The translations under genes and the position numbers were made by a program. A stretch of 64,000 nucleotides of DNA from Chitinibacter sp. FCG-7 (GTDB taxonomy: Bacteria > Pseudomonadota > Gammaproteobacteria > Burkholderiales > Chitinibacteraceae): NCBI RefSeq assembly GCF_040047665.1, contig NZ_CP157355.1, positions 2,914,001-2,978,000 of the forward strand, in the 5' to 3' direction. The notes under the pieces are model-generated. The model was not told where the DNA came from, made no database searches, and worked only from the letters and a program-made list of their open reading frames with translations. How positions within the stretch are numbered: position 1 is the stretch's first letter; every line of letters starts with the position of its first letter. Shown here piece after piece: positions 25,733 through 34,615 of this stretch.

Positions 25733-27187
25733 TCAGTAATCGATCCAGTTGTCTGGCTTCTTGTCGGATGAAGGCTTGCTGATTTGTACCGAAATTGGTT
25801 TGTATTGAATATGAATGGCTCCCCTAGCTGTTTTATTCCAGCTATCTTGCGGATTCATAGAAAGAGCGTCCTTCATTGTATTTGCGCCAGCATTTGAACC
25901 TACGGGGTTATTGCCTGCATCTTTAATAATTACTCCAAGTGCATCAATATCCCAGTTTTCTTCAATAGCAATTGATCCATTGGTGATTTTTACTGGTGTA
26001 CTTAAAAAAACATTTTTGACATATAAGAATGTATTCATTGCTGAAAATTGCTGCATGCTTAAAGGGTTTGGCCCAGTCAAATTGCCATTGATGACCATTG
26101 CAATTGGTGTGCTGCCTGTTGAATCATACAAAGAAACGCATGCAGTTGCTAAACTCAGATCACCCTCTAACCATAAAATTTTAGTCGCAGCATTTCTAAT
26201 TGTTGTTACTTCAGCTGCGGTGGGGCAACGAGCAGGGCTAATTACCATGCCATTTTGTGCAGCTTCTGCTTTTATTTCTGATTTTGTTTTTCCAGCAAAA
26301 TAGCTTGCAAAGAAATCATCAGCACTGGTGCTTGCAAGACTTGAGTCAAATTCAGTTGTTTTATTGGAATCAGTAGGTCTGATTTGTAGGAAACCATTGT
26401 TATTGGCATTCGAATTTGTTTGAGTTGTACTTAAGCAAAACTGAGGATCGTTTTCCGGGTTCCATTTTCCTGATGTTGTCGCATCGCAATTATTCGGGCT
26501 ATCGGTTTTGTCCTTGCCACCTGTGCCGAATAAAATACCGCAATTGGCTTTTGCTGTTTCGCCTGCATTCAAGTCAACGGTCAAAGTAGTATCGATATCA
26601 ATATATCCTCGTGCTGAAATAGCACTTTTGGCTGGAGTTAAGCTTGCCCCCAAATCAACTACTCGTCGTACGATCGCATTCGAGTTGCCATCTTCAGCAC
26701 AAATGCCAGTGTCATTGTCAGCTTTGGTGTTGCCAGCGCAGCCGGTGCTGATTGCGGTAATTTTACCTCCTGTGGCTTGTAGTAATACATTGTAAGCTAG
26801 TCCTGGTGCTACATTGGTAATACTGCTAATGAGGGGGATATTTTTGGCCTGATGGCTTTGTTTTATACTGTAGGGACTAGAGCTGCTTGGATCTGCTTTA
26901 CAGCTCGCACCTGCGGCAATAACGGGATTTTTTTCCAGAAATACAGTACTGCCATCATTGCTGGTATCTGCGTCGTTTAACAAAGCCAAATCATTGTTCA
27001 AGATGGGCATGATGTCGGTAATGCCATATTCAGCAGCTTGCAATGCCATATCATATTGATAGTTATTGCTTGAGTTTTTTTGGAATACAAATGAGGCTTT
27101 ATTGCTGTACATAATGGCAATAGTTGCAATGAATAGAATTATCGTAGTAACAGTCAGTGCCGCTACTCCTTTTTGTTTGTACATCAT
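25733..27187 (-). CDS. pilX: PilX-like minor pilin
   Basis: A 484-residue protein with a PilX/GspK-type N-terminus (MMYKQKG|VAALTVTTIILFIATIAIMYSNKAS). As is usual for this class, the +5 Glu is absent. The body is Asn/Ser/Thr-rich and low-complexity in places, much longer than classical PilX (about 200 residues), so it carries extra surface domains of unknown function. It is third in the operon, 8 bp from pilW and 9 bp from the chitin-binding pilin. AGGA precedes ATG 27187. It is expected at the initiating tip complex of the pilus. Confidence 0.82.
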   Translation of the reverse strand: MMYKQKGVAALTVTTIILFIATIAIMYSNKASFVFQKNSSNNYQYDMALQAAEYGITDIMPILNNDLALLNDADTSNDGSTVFLEKNPVIAAGASCKADPSSSSPYSIKQSHQAKNIPLISSITNVAPGLAYNVLLQATGGKITAISTGCAGNTKADNDTGICAEDGNSNAIVRRVVDLGASLTPAKSAISARGYIDIDTTLTVDLNAGETAKANCGILFGTGGKDKTDSPNNCDATTSGKWNPENDPQFCLSTTQTNSNANNNGFLQIRPTDSNKTTEFDSSLASTSADDFFASYFAGKTKSEIKAEAAQNGMVISPARCPTAAEVTTIRNAATKILWLEGDLSLATACVSLYDSTGSTPIAMVINGNLTGPNPLSMQQFSAMNTFLYVKNVFLSTPVKITNGSIAIEENWDIDALGVIIKDAGNNPVGSNAGANTMKDALSMNPQDSWNKTARGAIHIQYKPISVQISKPSSDKKPDNWIDY

Positions 27188-27195
27188 TTTTGTTC

Positions 27196-27924
27196 CTATT
27201 GGATTACAGGAAGATTGCGTAATTGTATTGTTTGGCTTAGTGTGCTTTGGAAGTTGGTGCTTTTGAATTTGTTACTGCCTGAAGGAGCGGATTGAAGACT
27301 ATCCCCGTCAATATAAAGAGTGATATTTCCGATTGCCAAAGCGCCAATTTGTTGTGGTGTAGCCGCTGTATTTTTGGTTACTGTTGGTGTGGTGTCGACG
27401 GTAAAATAAAAATTAGTTATCTTTGGCATCCCTTTATTAGTGCTATTGAGTGGATACCAACCGTCAGCTTGGCTACCAGAACATGTCGTGGTGCTCGTAT
27501 CGCCATTCAGTAAAACAAAAACCTGATTGTCTTTGAAGGTCAGGCCGAACATGTCTTCATTGCCAAGAATGCCATTTCCTGACGAAGCACTGGAGCCATC
27601 ATAATTGTCATAGATGAAAATAATGCACTGATATGCATCTTTGCCTTTGATAGTTGAATTCTGGCTAAGATAGGCTTTGCGAAAAAGTGGGCTTAAAGAC
27701 ATGTTCTTGCTGTATCCAGCACGGCGTAGATCTCGGCTGGCTTCAGTGATGATTGAACGTAAAGTTTCATTGAGATTGGTTTGCTGTATCCCTTCTTTTC
27801 CTGCGAAGATGCTACTAAAGCCAATTGTTGTTGCCGCGCTGATTAATAATAGACCAATCGCTAATGACACCATTAGCTCGATTAGGGAGATGCCCTGTTG
27901 TTTAGTGAAATTTATTAAGCGCAT
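27196..27924 (-). CDS. pilW: PilW-like minor pilin
   Basis: A 242-residue PilW/GspJ-type prepilin: MRLINFTKQQG|ISLIELMVSLAIGLLLISAAT with Glu at +5, followed by the DLRRAGYSKN segment typical of PilW. The start at 27924 overlaps the fimT stop by 10 bp; an upstream extension to 27963 lacks support. Together with FimT, PilX and PilV it should form the tip complex that primes type IV pilus assembly. Confidence 0.87.
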   Translation of the reverse strand: MRLINFTKQQGISLIELMVSLAIGLLLISAATTIGFSSIFAGKEGIQQTNLNETLRSIITEASRDLRRAGYSKNMSLSPLFRKAYLSQNSTIKGKDAYQCIIFIYDNYDGSSASSGNGILGNEDMFGLTFKDNQVFVLLNGDTSTTTCSGSQADGWYPLNSTNKGMPKITNFYFTVDTTPTVTKNTAATPQQIGALAIGNITLYIDGDSLQSAPSGSNKFKSTNFQSTLSQTIQLRNLPVIQ

Positions 27925-28442
27925 ACTGCATATCCACTTATATTTTTTGTGCCTGAGTTGCAAATTGTGATTAATCCTGCTGGTGATAATTCAATTTTCA
28001 ATTTGTAATTATCTATGCCCAAATAAAGGCTCTGCGTTGTTTTAATTGTGCCATTGTTATTGTCAAATCCAGGTCTTTGCGACCGGGGGTCAAAACGAGT
28101 TTTGTTTATTTTGCTTGCAGCATCAAGTGTTAGCCGAATTGTTTTATTGTAATCACTGCTTGTGATTTCTTGGAGTACCGTACTATCTGTACAGTCGGAA
28201 GTGATCTTCAAACTCCATGTGTCTGTATTGGGGTTGCTAATTAGCAGGCAGGTGCCTTTATTTCTTTTAATACTTTCTGATTTTGCATAGCTGAAAGTGG
28301 ATTGAATTTGTTCTGCTGCACCTGAGAGACGTGTGTTTTTCACCCAATTGCTAAAGCTAGGTATGGCGATTGAAATAATGATGGCCAAGATGGCTATCGT
28401 GACCATTAATTCAACCAATGAGAAGCCTTTTTGATGCTGCAT
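27915..28442 (-). CDS. fimT: FimT/GspH-type minor pilin
   Basis: A 175-residue GspH/FimT pseudopilin: MQHQKG|FSLVELMVTIAILAIIISIAIPSFSNW, Glu at +5, then the beta-rich domain with FSYAKSESIKRNKG and a C-terminal Cys pair region. It is the first gene of the minor pilin operon fimT-pilW-pilX-pilV-pilE, preceded by a 122-bp AT-rich upstream region. In several species FimT-type pilins bind DNA for uptake; the C-terminal Lys/Arg content here is modest, so that role is not established. Confidence 0.87.
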   Translation of the reverse strand: MQHQKGFSLVELMVTIAILAIIISIAIPSFSNWVKNTRLSGAAEQIQSTFSYAKSESIKRNKGTCLLISNPNTDTWSLKITSDCTDSTVLQEITSSDYNKTIRLTLDAASKINKTRFDPRSQRPGFDNNNGTIKTTQSLYLGIDNYKLKIELSPAGLITICNSGTKNISGYAVCA

Positions 28443-28564
28443 TTATTATTCCATGCCCTGTAGGGTTTAGTCTTTGTATCGTAAGGTTTTTACCTTATTC
28501 TGGGCAAGTCCATTTTCTCGCTAGCTGCAGAACGGCATTGTGCTACCGATGAGCGGTAGTGGTA

Positions 28565-29572
28565 TTACACATATTTTAATTTGGTATGTGCTGCACGACT
28601 TAAGCGGTCATGGATAGCTAGCCACTGTGTTTCGGTGGGGGGCAATTCTAGCAGCAGAGCGTCAAAGCCAGCGCAGTCTAATTGGCGAAGTGTGGCGTAG
28701 ATTGCTTTTGCATAATTATCCGCACTTTTAGGCATGGGATGAAGAGTAAGAAAGGGGATGTTTGGGATTGACTGGTAATTGAGCAATATCAATTTTTGTC
28801 CTTTCTCTAGTCGTTGCTCGGCCTCGTGGTGTAGAGCGGCTAGGTTGCCCGTAATCAGCGTCGTTCGCGGGGCGTAGTGCGAGTCGAGCAGGCCGGAGAC
28901 GCGTTGTTTGGCGGAGTGCTGGTTGGTGTGATGCTCCAGATCGTGGCCGAGGACGGCTTCGATGGCTTCGCGTGATACGCCGCCGGGGCGCAGTAGTTTG
29001 GGTGTTTCGCCAACGAGGCTAACGATGGTGGATTCCACGCCCACGTCGCAGGCGCCGCCGTCCAGCACCAGCTGCAATACATCCTGGCTAAATTCGCTAC
29101 GTACATGCGCTGCGGTGGTGGGGCTGACGTGGCCGTACTGGTTGGCGCTTGGCGCAGCGAGGCCGCCACCGAAGTGCTGCAGCAATTGCTGGGTAATCGG
29201 GTGAGCGGGCGCGCGCAGGCCCACGGTATTTTGCCCGCCGGTGACCGAATCGCTCACATGGGGCTGGCGTTCCAGAATCAGCGTGAGCGGGCCGGGCCAG
29301 AAATGTTCGGCCAGCAAATAGGCTTCGTCCGGGATATTTTGCGCCCAGGCAGCCAGCTGCTCGGCACCGGCAATATGCACAATCACCGGATGATCGGCCG
29401 GGCGGCCTTTGGCTGCAAAAATTTTGGCCACGGCGGCGGACTGGCTGGCATCGGCAGCCAGGCCGTACACGGTTTCGGTGGGGATGCCCACCAGCTCGCC
29501 TGCGCGGAGCAAGCTAAGCGCGGTATTGAGTTCTGCTGTGGTCAGGTTTGCCGTGGGAGCCGTGGAATTCAT
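28565..29572 (-). CDS. tsaC: L-threonylcarbamoyladenylate synthase, Sua5 type
   Basis: A 335-residue YrdC/Sua5 enzyme that makes threonylcarbamoyl-AMP for the tRNA t6A37 modification. The YrdC domain (about 1-205) has GIPTETVYGLAADA, KIFAAKGRPADHPVIVHI and the PSANQYGHVSPTTA motif; the C-terminal part (to 335) with SPACLLDSHYAPRT-like GLLDSHYAPRT sequence is the Sua5 extension absent from short TsaC. The start at 29572 directly precedes the domain; a longer frame to 29680 lacks support. Confidence 0.92.
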   Translation of the reverse strand: MNSTAPTANLTTAELNTALSLLRAGELVGIPTETVYGLAADASQSAAVAKIFAAKGRPADHPVIVHIAGAEQLAAWAQNIPDEAYLLAEHFWPGPLTLILERQPHVSDSVTGGQNTVGLRAPAHPITQQLLQHFGGGLAAPSANQYGHVSPTTAAHVRSEFSQDVLQLVLDGGACDVGVESTIVSLVGETPKLLRPGGVSREAIEAVLGHDLEHHTNQHSAKQRVSGLLDSHYAPRTTLITGNLAALHHEAEQRLEKGQKLILLNYQSIPNIPFLTLHPMPKSADNYAKAIYATLRQLDCAGFDALLLELPPTETQWLAIHDRLSRAAHTKLKYV

Positions 29573-29699
29573 GGTGGTTCGCAAAGGATGATTTATCAGA
29601 CGATTATACCATTGCGTTCCTTGCCAGTACCGCAGGCCTTGGCGGCTGCATCTGCAGGCATTTACCGTCGCTGCTGGCAAATGCCTTTGCTGCTTATTG

Positions 29700-29748
29700 G
29701 GGTATTGCTTTGAAGTCTATTATGGATATGCTCTAAGGCTATATACCC
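29700..29748. repeat. 49-bp GGGTAT/ATACCC element, perfect ends
   Basis: GGGTATTGC ... GCTATATACCC. It shares internal TTATGGAT with the copy at 30441-30489, and these two lie on either side of the DJ-1 family gene. Confidence 0.8.
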
Positions 29749-29814
29749 TGTAGTTTGCGCCGTTTGTCTCTGAGTTTTGGTATGCAGAGATTTTTTGCTG
29801 CTTAGACGATGTCT

Positions 29815-30426
29815 TTACAGATAAAGCATCGCGCGGCCGACCTGTTTGGCGCTGGCTTCGTCGCCGAGCTGGGCGGCCAGCTCCAGGGCAAATAGTGCTG
29901 CGGTAGCTGGCCCGCGCGAGGTGGTGATCAGGCCATCGCTCACCACATTGAACGCGCTGATCTGGGCGCCATGCTCCTGCAGTACACTTTCGCAGCCGGG
30001 AAAGCACGTTGCCTGTTTGCCGTGCAGCAGGCCGATTTGGGCCAGCACCATCGGTGCGGCGCAGATGGCGGCGACGCGTTTGCCTGCAGCAATCTGTGCG
30101 TGCAGACGGCTATGCAATTCGCTGTGCGCCAGCATGGCTTGCGTGCCGGGGCCGCCGCCGGGCAGGATGATCATCTCGGGCGCGTGTGCGGCGACATTCC
30201 TCCTCTTTTGTAGGGAATCGTTCACGGTCATCATCTCGGGCGCGTGTGCGGCGACATTCTGGAACGGCACATCGGCCTGAACGGCAATGCCGTGCGAACC
30301 GATGATCTGGGTTTCCGTTGTTAACGACACCATCCGCGTGTCGATCTCGGCGCGGCGCAATACATCCACAATGGTAATCAGCTCGACTTCTTCAAAACCG
30401 GGTGCAACATAAACATGCACTGTCAT
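29815..30426 (-). CDS. DJ-1/PfpI family protein YajL-like, with 20-residue insertion
   Basis: A 203-residue DJ-1 superfamily protein. The nucleophile elbow is AAICAAPM with Cys at about residue 122, and an acidic residue sits near position 13-15 (GFEEVEL). Relatives act as stress-response chaperones or glyoxalase/deglycase-like enzymes. Residues NVAAHAPEM occur twice, at 57-65 and 77-85, because a 30-bp DNA segment is exactly duplicated with a 60-bp offset (30171-30200, 30231-30260). The extra 20 residues precede the conserved IILPGGGPG strand-loop and are absent from E. coli YajL, so folding or activity may be affected. The gene is flanked by two 49-bp repeats. Confidence 0.85.
   Translation of the reverse strand: MTVHVYVAPGFEEVELITIVDVLRRAEIDTRMVSLTTETQIIGSHGIAVQADVPFQNVAAHAPEMMTVNDSLQKRRNVAAHAPEMIILPGGGPGTQAMLAHSELHSRLHAQIAAGKRVAAICAAPMVLAQIGLLHGKQATCFPGCESVLQEHGAQISAFNVVSDGLITTSRGPATAALFALELAAQLGDEASAKQVGRAMLYL
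30171..30260. repeat. 30-bp exact direct repeat, 60-bp offset
   Basis: Identical 30-mers at 30171-30200 and 30231-30260 (begin ATCATCTCGG, end GGCGACATTC), separated by 30 unique bases. It causes an in-frame 20-residue insertion in the DJ-1 gene. Confidence 0.95.
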
Positions 30427-30440
30427 GATGTACTCTCCTT

Positions 30441-30489
30441 GGGTATTGCCTTGTAGGCTAATTATGGATTGATATTGAGTGATATACCC
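30441..30489. repeat. 49-bp GGGTAT/ATACCC element, perfect ends
   Basis: GGGTATTGCC ... GATATACCC. Its right end directly abuts the gltS stop codon (30490-30492) and its left end is 14 bp upstream of the DJ-1 gene start. Confidence 0.8.
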
Positions 30490-31701
30490 TTAGTAAATCG
30501 GCAAAGCCATAAATAGCTTGATCACAATCGCGTTGGCAATATCAATAAAGAATGCGCCCACCATCGGCACCACAATAAAAGCCAGATGCGATGGGCCAAA
30601 GCGGTGTGTCACTGCCTGCATATTGGCAATCGCCGTCGGCGTTGCGCCCAGACCAAAGCCGCAATGCCCGGCTGCCAGCACGACCGCGTCGTAGTTTTTG
30701 CCCATCACGCGGAAGGTGACAAAGATTGCATACGCAGCCATCGCCGCTGCTTGCACCGCCAGAATCAGCAACATCGGCAGTGCCAGATTGGCCAGCTCCC
30801 ACAGGCGCAAGCTCATCAGCGCCATCGCCAGAAACAGCGCCAGACTTACATTGCCCAGCACCGATATTTCGCGGTCAAACACTTCATACCAGCCCAGACC
30901 GGACAAAATATTGCGCAGCAGCACGCCGTTAAACAACACGCAGACAAAGGTTGGCAGCTCGAATGCGGTGCCCGCCAGCATTTCGGCCAGCATATTGCCG
31001 CCAGCCAAGCTCAGTACAATCAGCGCCAGCGATTCGATAAAGGAATTCACGGTAATCAGCCGCGTGGCTTGCGGCTCTTCAAACATGCCGGGGTCCTGAT
31101 CTTGATTGTGTTCGGCGCCGGGTGCGGAGACCTTTTTCAGCAGAATTTTGGCCACCGGCCCGCCGATCAGCCCGCCCAACACCAGACCAAAGGTCGCGCA
31201 GGCCATCGCCAGCTCGGTGGCACCCGCGATGCCAAATTGCTCGGTAAACACCTTGCTCCACGCCGCGCCAGTGCCGTGCCCGCCCGAGAGCGTGATCGAG
31301 CCCGCCAACAGGCCCAGATAGCCTTCCAGCCCCAGCATTTTGGCCAGACTGATGCCGATGATGTTTTGCATCAGCAGCAGGCCAAGCACCACAAACAGAA
31401 ACTTCACCATCACGCTGCCGCCTGCACGCAGGCTGGCGAGGTTGGCGCTTAAACCAATGGTGGCAAAAAAAGCCAGCATCAATGGCGTCTGGATGCTGGT
31501 ATCAAATTTCACACTCACCCCGGCTACCTGTTGCGCCAGCAGCATCAGCAGTGCCACCACCAAACCGCCCGCTACTGGCTCGGGAATGGTAAAAGCCTTG
31601 AGTGGTGCGGTTTTTTCGACCAGAACGCGGCCAAATAACAAGACCAGTGAGGCGGCCACCAGCGTGCCGTAGGTGCCGATGGTGATCAGGTTGGAGCCCA
31701 T
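30490..31701 (-). CDS. gltS: Sodium/glutamate symporter GltS
   Basis: A 403-residue inner-membrane Na+:glutamate symporter of the ESS family with two inverted halves of five helices. Conserved reentrant-loop sequences are visible: ITLSGGHGTGAAWSKVF in the first half and AAGHCGFGLGATPTAIANMQAV in the second. A charged cytoplasmic loop (EHNQDQDPGMFEEPQ) separates them. It imports glutamate. It is followed by the DJ-1 gene in the same orientation with a 49-bp repeat between them. Confidence 0.94.
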   Translation of the reverse strand: MGSNLITIGTYGTLVAASLVLLFGRVLVEKTAPLKAFTIPEPVAGGLVVALLMLLAQQVAGVSVKFDTSIQTPLMLAFFATIGLSANLASLRAGGSVMVKFLFVVLGLLLMQNIIGISLAKMLGLEGYLGLLAGSITLSGGHGTGAAWSKVFTEQFGIAGATELAMACATFGLVLGGLIGGPVAKILLKKVSAPGAEHNQDQDPGMFEEPQATRLITVNSFIESLALIVLSLAGGNMLAEMLAGTAFELPTFVCVLFNGVLLRNILSGLGWYEVFDREISVLGNVSLALFLAMALMSLRLWELANLALPMLLILAVQAAAMAAYAIFVTFRVMGKNYDAVVLAAGHCGFGLGATPTAIANMQAVTHRFGPSHLAFIVVPMVGAFFIDIANAIVIKLFMALPIY

Positions 31702-31758
31702 AAATTACCCTGTGAGTTTATTTCGGTAGCGAAGGCGCTTGTTTGCTTCGCCCAATAA

Positions 31759-31789
31759 AAAATGGCTTGCAATTGATGCAAGCCATTTT
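31759..31789 (-). terminator. Terminator downstream of lysA
   Basis: AAAATGGCTTGCA and TGCAAGCCATTTT arms with a five-base loop, between the lysA stop and the gltS start. Confidence 0.8.
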
Positions 31790-31874
31790 AAGTCAAATCA
31801 AGCAGGACAGCATTGTTAACTACCCCAATAGGCAGGCGGTAGCGATTACGTCCTGCTCCTAGTCCTGTTCCTGT

Positions 31875-33116
31875 TTAGAGCTCCAGCGCCAGCAATTCGG
31901 CCACTGTCTGGCGGCGGCGGATTTGGGTGAGTTTGTCGCCGTCTATCATCACCTCGGCAATCAGTGGGCGCGTATTGTAGTTGCTCGACATGCTCGCACC
32001 GTAAGCGCCAGTGTCGTGCAGCACGACCCAGTCGCCGATTTCGCACGTTGGCAAATCGCGTGGTGTTACTACGCCACCTTCTTCTTGCGTAAACACATCG
32101 CCCGATTCGCACAAGGGGCCAGCCAGCACCGTGCCGCGTGTTTCACCCGCTGCGGCAGCGCCATCGCTGCGCAAAACGCTGATTTCATGGAAGCTGCCGT
32201 ACATCGCTGGGCGCATCAGATCAGAAAAGCCCGCATCTACCAGCACAAAATGATTGCTGCCCACGTCTTTTTTGGCGCGCACTTCGGTAATCAGCTTGCC
32301 GCTTTCGGCGACGAGGAAGCGACCCGGCTCGATTTCAAGGTGAACGGCGTGGCCTAGATGCGCGGCAATTTCATTGCGTGCCGCATCCCACAGGCTGAAA
32401 TAATGCGCGGTGTCGATGGTTTCGCCGCCAACGCGATAGGGAATCGACAAACCGCCGCCCGCTGAAATCGCCTGGAGGTTTGCAGTGGCGCGGCCGGATT
32501 CTTTCACCTGAGCCACCATCGCCGCGCAGACTTCCTGCAAATGGCTGTAATCCACGCCCGAGCCAATATGCATATGCAGGCCGACGAGCTCCAAGTTGTA
32601 CTGGCTAATCAGCGCCAGCGCTTCGGGGATTTGTTCGTGCCAGATCCCATGTTTGCTTTGCTCGCCGCCGGTATTGGTTTTCTGGCTGTGACCGTGGCCA
32701 AAGCCGGGATTCACGCGCAGCCACACGCGATGGCCGGGGTGCGCTTGGCCGAGTTGTTCCAGCATTTGCGGGCTGCCGCAGTTCACTTGAATATCCAGCT
32801 CAACCACGCGAGCCAGTGTGGCACGATCCAAAAGGTCTGCAGTAAAAACAATGTCATCGCTGCCAGCGCCGGTAGCGAAACCCGCCGCTACAGCGCGCTC
32901 GATTTCGCCCAAGGATACCGAATCAACCTTAACGCCTTGTTCGCGCATCAGGCGCAGGATGTGGATATTCGAGTTGGCTTTTTGCGCAAAACGGATGGTG
33001 TCAAACATTTTGAGCTGGCCAATGCGCTCGCGGATGGTTGCTGCGTTATAAGTCCAGACCGGGGTGCCAAATTGCTGGGCGATGTGCGCAACTTGCGCGC
33101 CGTTTAGAGGTTTCAT
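31875..33116 (-). CDS. lysA: Diaminopimelate decarboxylase
   Basis: A 413-residue alanine-racemase-fold PLP enzyme that converts meso-diaminopimelate to lysine. The PLP Lys is K46 in RFAQKANSN; HMHIGSG, the GGGLSIPY motif and the C-terminal CESGDVFTQE segment with its conserved Cys complete the active site, and GAYGASMSSNYN is typical. ATG 33116 follows AGGA at good spacing; an in-frame TTG at 33122 is less likely. No lppL/dapF neighbours are present; a terminator follows. Confidence 0.95.
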   Translation of the reverse strand: MKPLNGAQVAHIAQQFGTPVWTYNAATIRERIGQLKMFDTIRFAQKANSNIHILRLMREQGVKVDSVSLGEIERAVAAGFATGAGSDDIVFTADLLDRATLARVVELDIQVNCGSPQMLEQLGQAHPGHRVWLRVNPGFGHGHSQKTNTGGEQSKHGIWHEQIPEALALISQYNLELVGLHMHIGSGVDYSHLQEVCAAMVAQVKESGRATANLQAISAGGGLSIPYRVGGETIDTAHYFSLWDAARNEIAAHLGHAVHLEIEPGRFLVAESGKLITEVRAKKDVGSNHFVLVDAGFSDLMRPAMYGSFHEISVLRSDGAAAAGETRGTVLAGPLCESGDVFTQEEGGVVTPRDLPTCEIGDWVVLHDTGAYGASMSSNYNTRPLIAEVMIDGDKLTQIRRRQTVAELLALEL

Positions 33117-33213
33117 GGTCAATCCTGATGTCGTTAATATGGTTTTTTATTGGTGCTACGAGACTTCAATAAAGCGCATTGATTTGATTTTTAATTTAGA
33201 AATAGTACTCGTA

Positions 33214-33756
33214 TTAAAGAGTGCCACTTCTCAGCTTGAACGCATGAAAACCAGCTTCACTGACTAGCTCTTGCATTCTATTAAATAAATCACATAATTC
33301 TGCTTTGTATTTGGTCCAGAACTCATCACTGCTCAACGCTAATTCAAGTTCATTGGCCAATGTAATCTCGCATAGGGCACAAAGCTCTTCATGGCTTAAA
33401 TTATGTTCTGCGCCATTGAATCGGTTGCTAAATAGGTACTGTGTGCTGGTCCCAATTCGTGGGTAAAAGAGATTCCTGTCACATGCACAGTATAAATAAA
33501 CCAGAGATTCAGCTTCCGCACCAATCAGTTTGGTAATCTGGTCACGAAGATTGATTGAAATTAATTTATCTTCGTATCCAGCGCTACCATAAGCTGCATG
33601 AAATAAGCCTGCCCGGCAGACTTTATCTTCTGCCCCCCATCTGCGTAGCAGTTGCTCAGTGCCCAATAAATGATTTTCTAGTGAACCATTCAAATGAACA
33701 AATTCACCTGCACCTAGTTTATTTAATTCGGCAAATAAATCCTGTGCCGACGTCAT
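33214..33756 (-). CDS. Hypothetical protein, DUF6817/HD-like
   Basis: A 180-residue soluble protein. The N-terminal part LENHLLGTEQLLRRWGAEDKVCRAGLFHAAYGSAGYED resembles an HD-type helical hydrolase fold (His residues in NHL and LFHAAYG), reminiscent of DUF6817, named from memory. No signal peptide or membrane segment. Its ATG overlaps the pdxJ stop by one base (TAATG), so it is translationally coupled to pdxJ; a functional link to vitamin B6 synthesis is possible but unproven. Confidence 0.6.
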   Translation of the reverse strand: MTSAQDLFAELNKLGAGEFVHLNGSLENHLLGTEQLLRRWGAEDKVCRAGLFHAAYGSAGYEDKLISINLRDQITKLIGAEAESLVYLYCACDRNLFYPRIGTSTQYLFSNRFNGAEHNLSHEELCALCEITLANELELALSSDEFWTKYKAELCDLFNRMQELVSEAGFHAFKLRSGTL

Positions 33757-34517
33757 TATTTTTCCTGTTGCAGATCAGCAGGGCTCATGGCGCTTTTGCC
33801 TAATATGTCTGCGTAGCTTCGCAGTACGGTTTCCATACCCATCTCCAGGCATTCAACGACAAAAGCGTGGCCGATGGAGACTTCCAGAATATTGGGGATG
33901 GTCAGAAACTGGCCCAGATTGTCCAGATTCAGGTCGTGCCCGGCGTTGACGCCCAGCCCGGCATCTTGTGCGCGCTGTGTGGCGGCGGCAAAACCGGCCA
34001 GTATGGCGGCGTTCGCGTCGGTACCGAAGGTTTCAGCGTAGGGCTCGGTATACAGCTCGACGCGATCAGCGCCGATGGTGCGGGCTTTGGCCATATCCTG
34101 CGTGGTGTAATCGACAAACAGGCTGCTGCGGATATTCAGTGCCTTGAGTTCAGCCAGAATAGGGCGCAAAAAGTCGGCATCTTTGTCCAGATCCCAGCCG
34201 TGGTCGGACGTTAGCTGATCGGGCGCGTCGGGCACCAGCGTACATTGCGCCGGGCGGTATTGTTTGACCATGGCCAGAAATTCCGGCGTGGGATAGCCTT
34301 CCACATTGAGCTCGACGCCACGCGCCTGGCACAATGCGGACAATTCGGCGACATCGGAATAACGGGCATGGCGCTGATCGGGGCGCGGGTGCAGCGTAAT
34401 GCCGCCAGCGCCAAAATCGAGGCAGCGCGCGGCAAAAGCGGCGACATCGGGGTAGTTGCGGCCGCGCGAATTGCGGATCAGCGCGATTTTATTGATATTG
34501 ATCGAAAGTATGGTCAT
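33756..34517 (-). CDS. pdxJ: Pyridoxine 5'-phosphate synthase PdxJ
   Basis: A 253-residue TIM-barrel enzyme that condenses 1-deoxy-xylulose 5-phosphate with 3-amino-1-hydroxyacetone 1-phosphate to pyridoxine 5'-phosphate. Family motifs: SININKIALIRNSRG at the N-terminus, GGITLHPRPDQRHA, NVEGYPTPEF, LVPDAPDQLTSDHGWD, GHDLNLDNL and EVSIGHAFV. Length is normal (about 240-250). A DUF6817-like gene follows with a one-base overlap; an ArgP-like regulator is divergent 98 bp away. Confidence 0.96.
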   Translation of the reverse strand: MTILSININKIALIRNSRGRNYPDVAAFAARCLDFGAGGITLHPRPDQRHARYSDVAELSALCQARGVELNVEGYPTPEFLAMVKQYRPAQCTLVPDAPDQLTSDHGWDLDKDADFLRPILAELKALNIRSSLFVDYTTQDMAKARTIGADRVELYTEPYAETFGTDANAAILAGFAAATQRAQDAGLGVNAGHDLNLDNLGQFLTIPNILEVSIGHAFVVECLEMGMETVLRSYADILGKSAMSPADLQQEK

Positions 34518-34615
34518 CTGGAAAAATCCGGCTTGGCTCTATCTGATGCCGCTATTCAAACAGATAGTCAAATCGTGGTAAAACGATAAATTCTGTGCCC
34601 ACTCCAATTTGGCTT

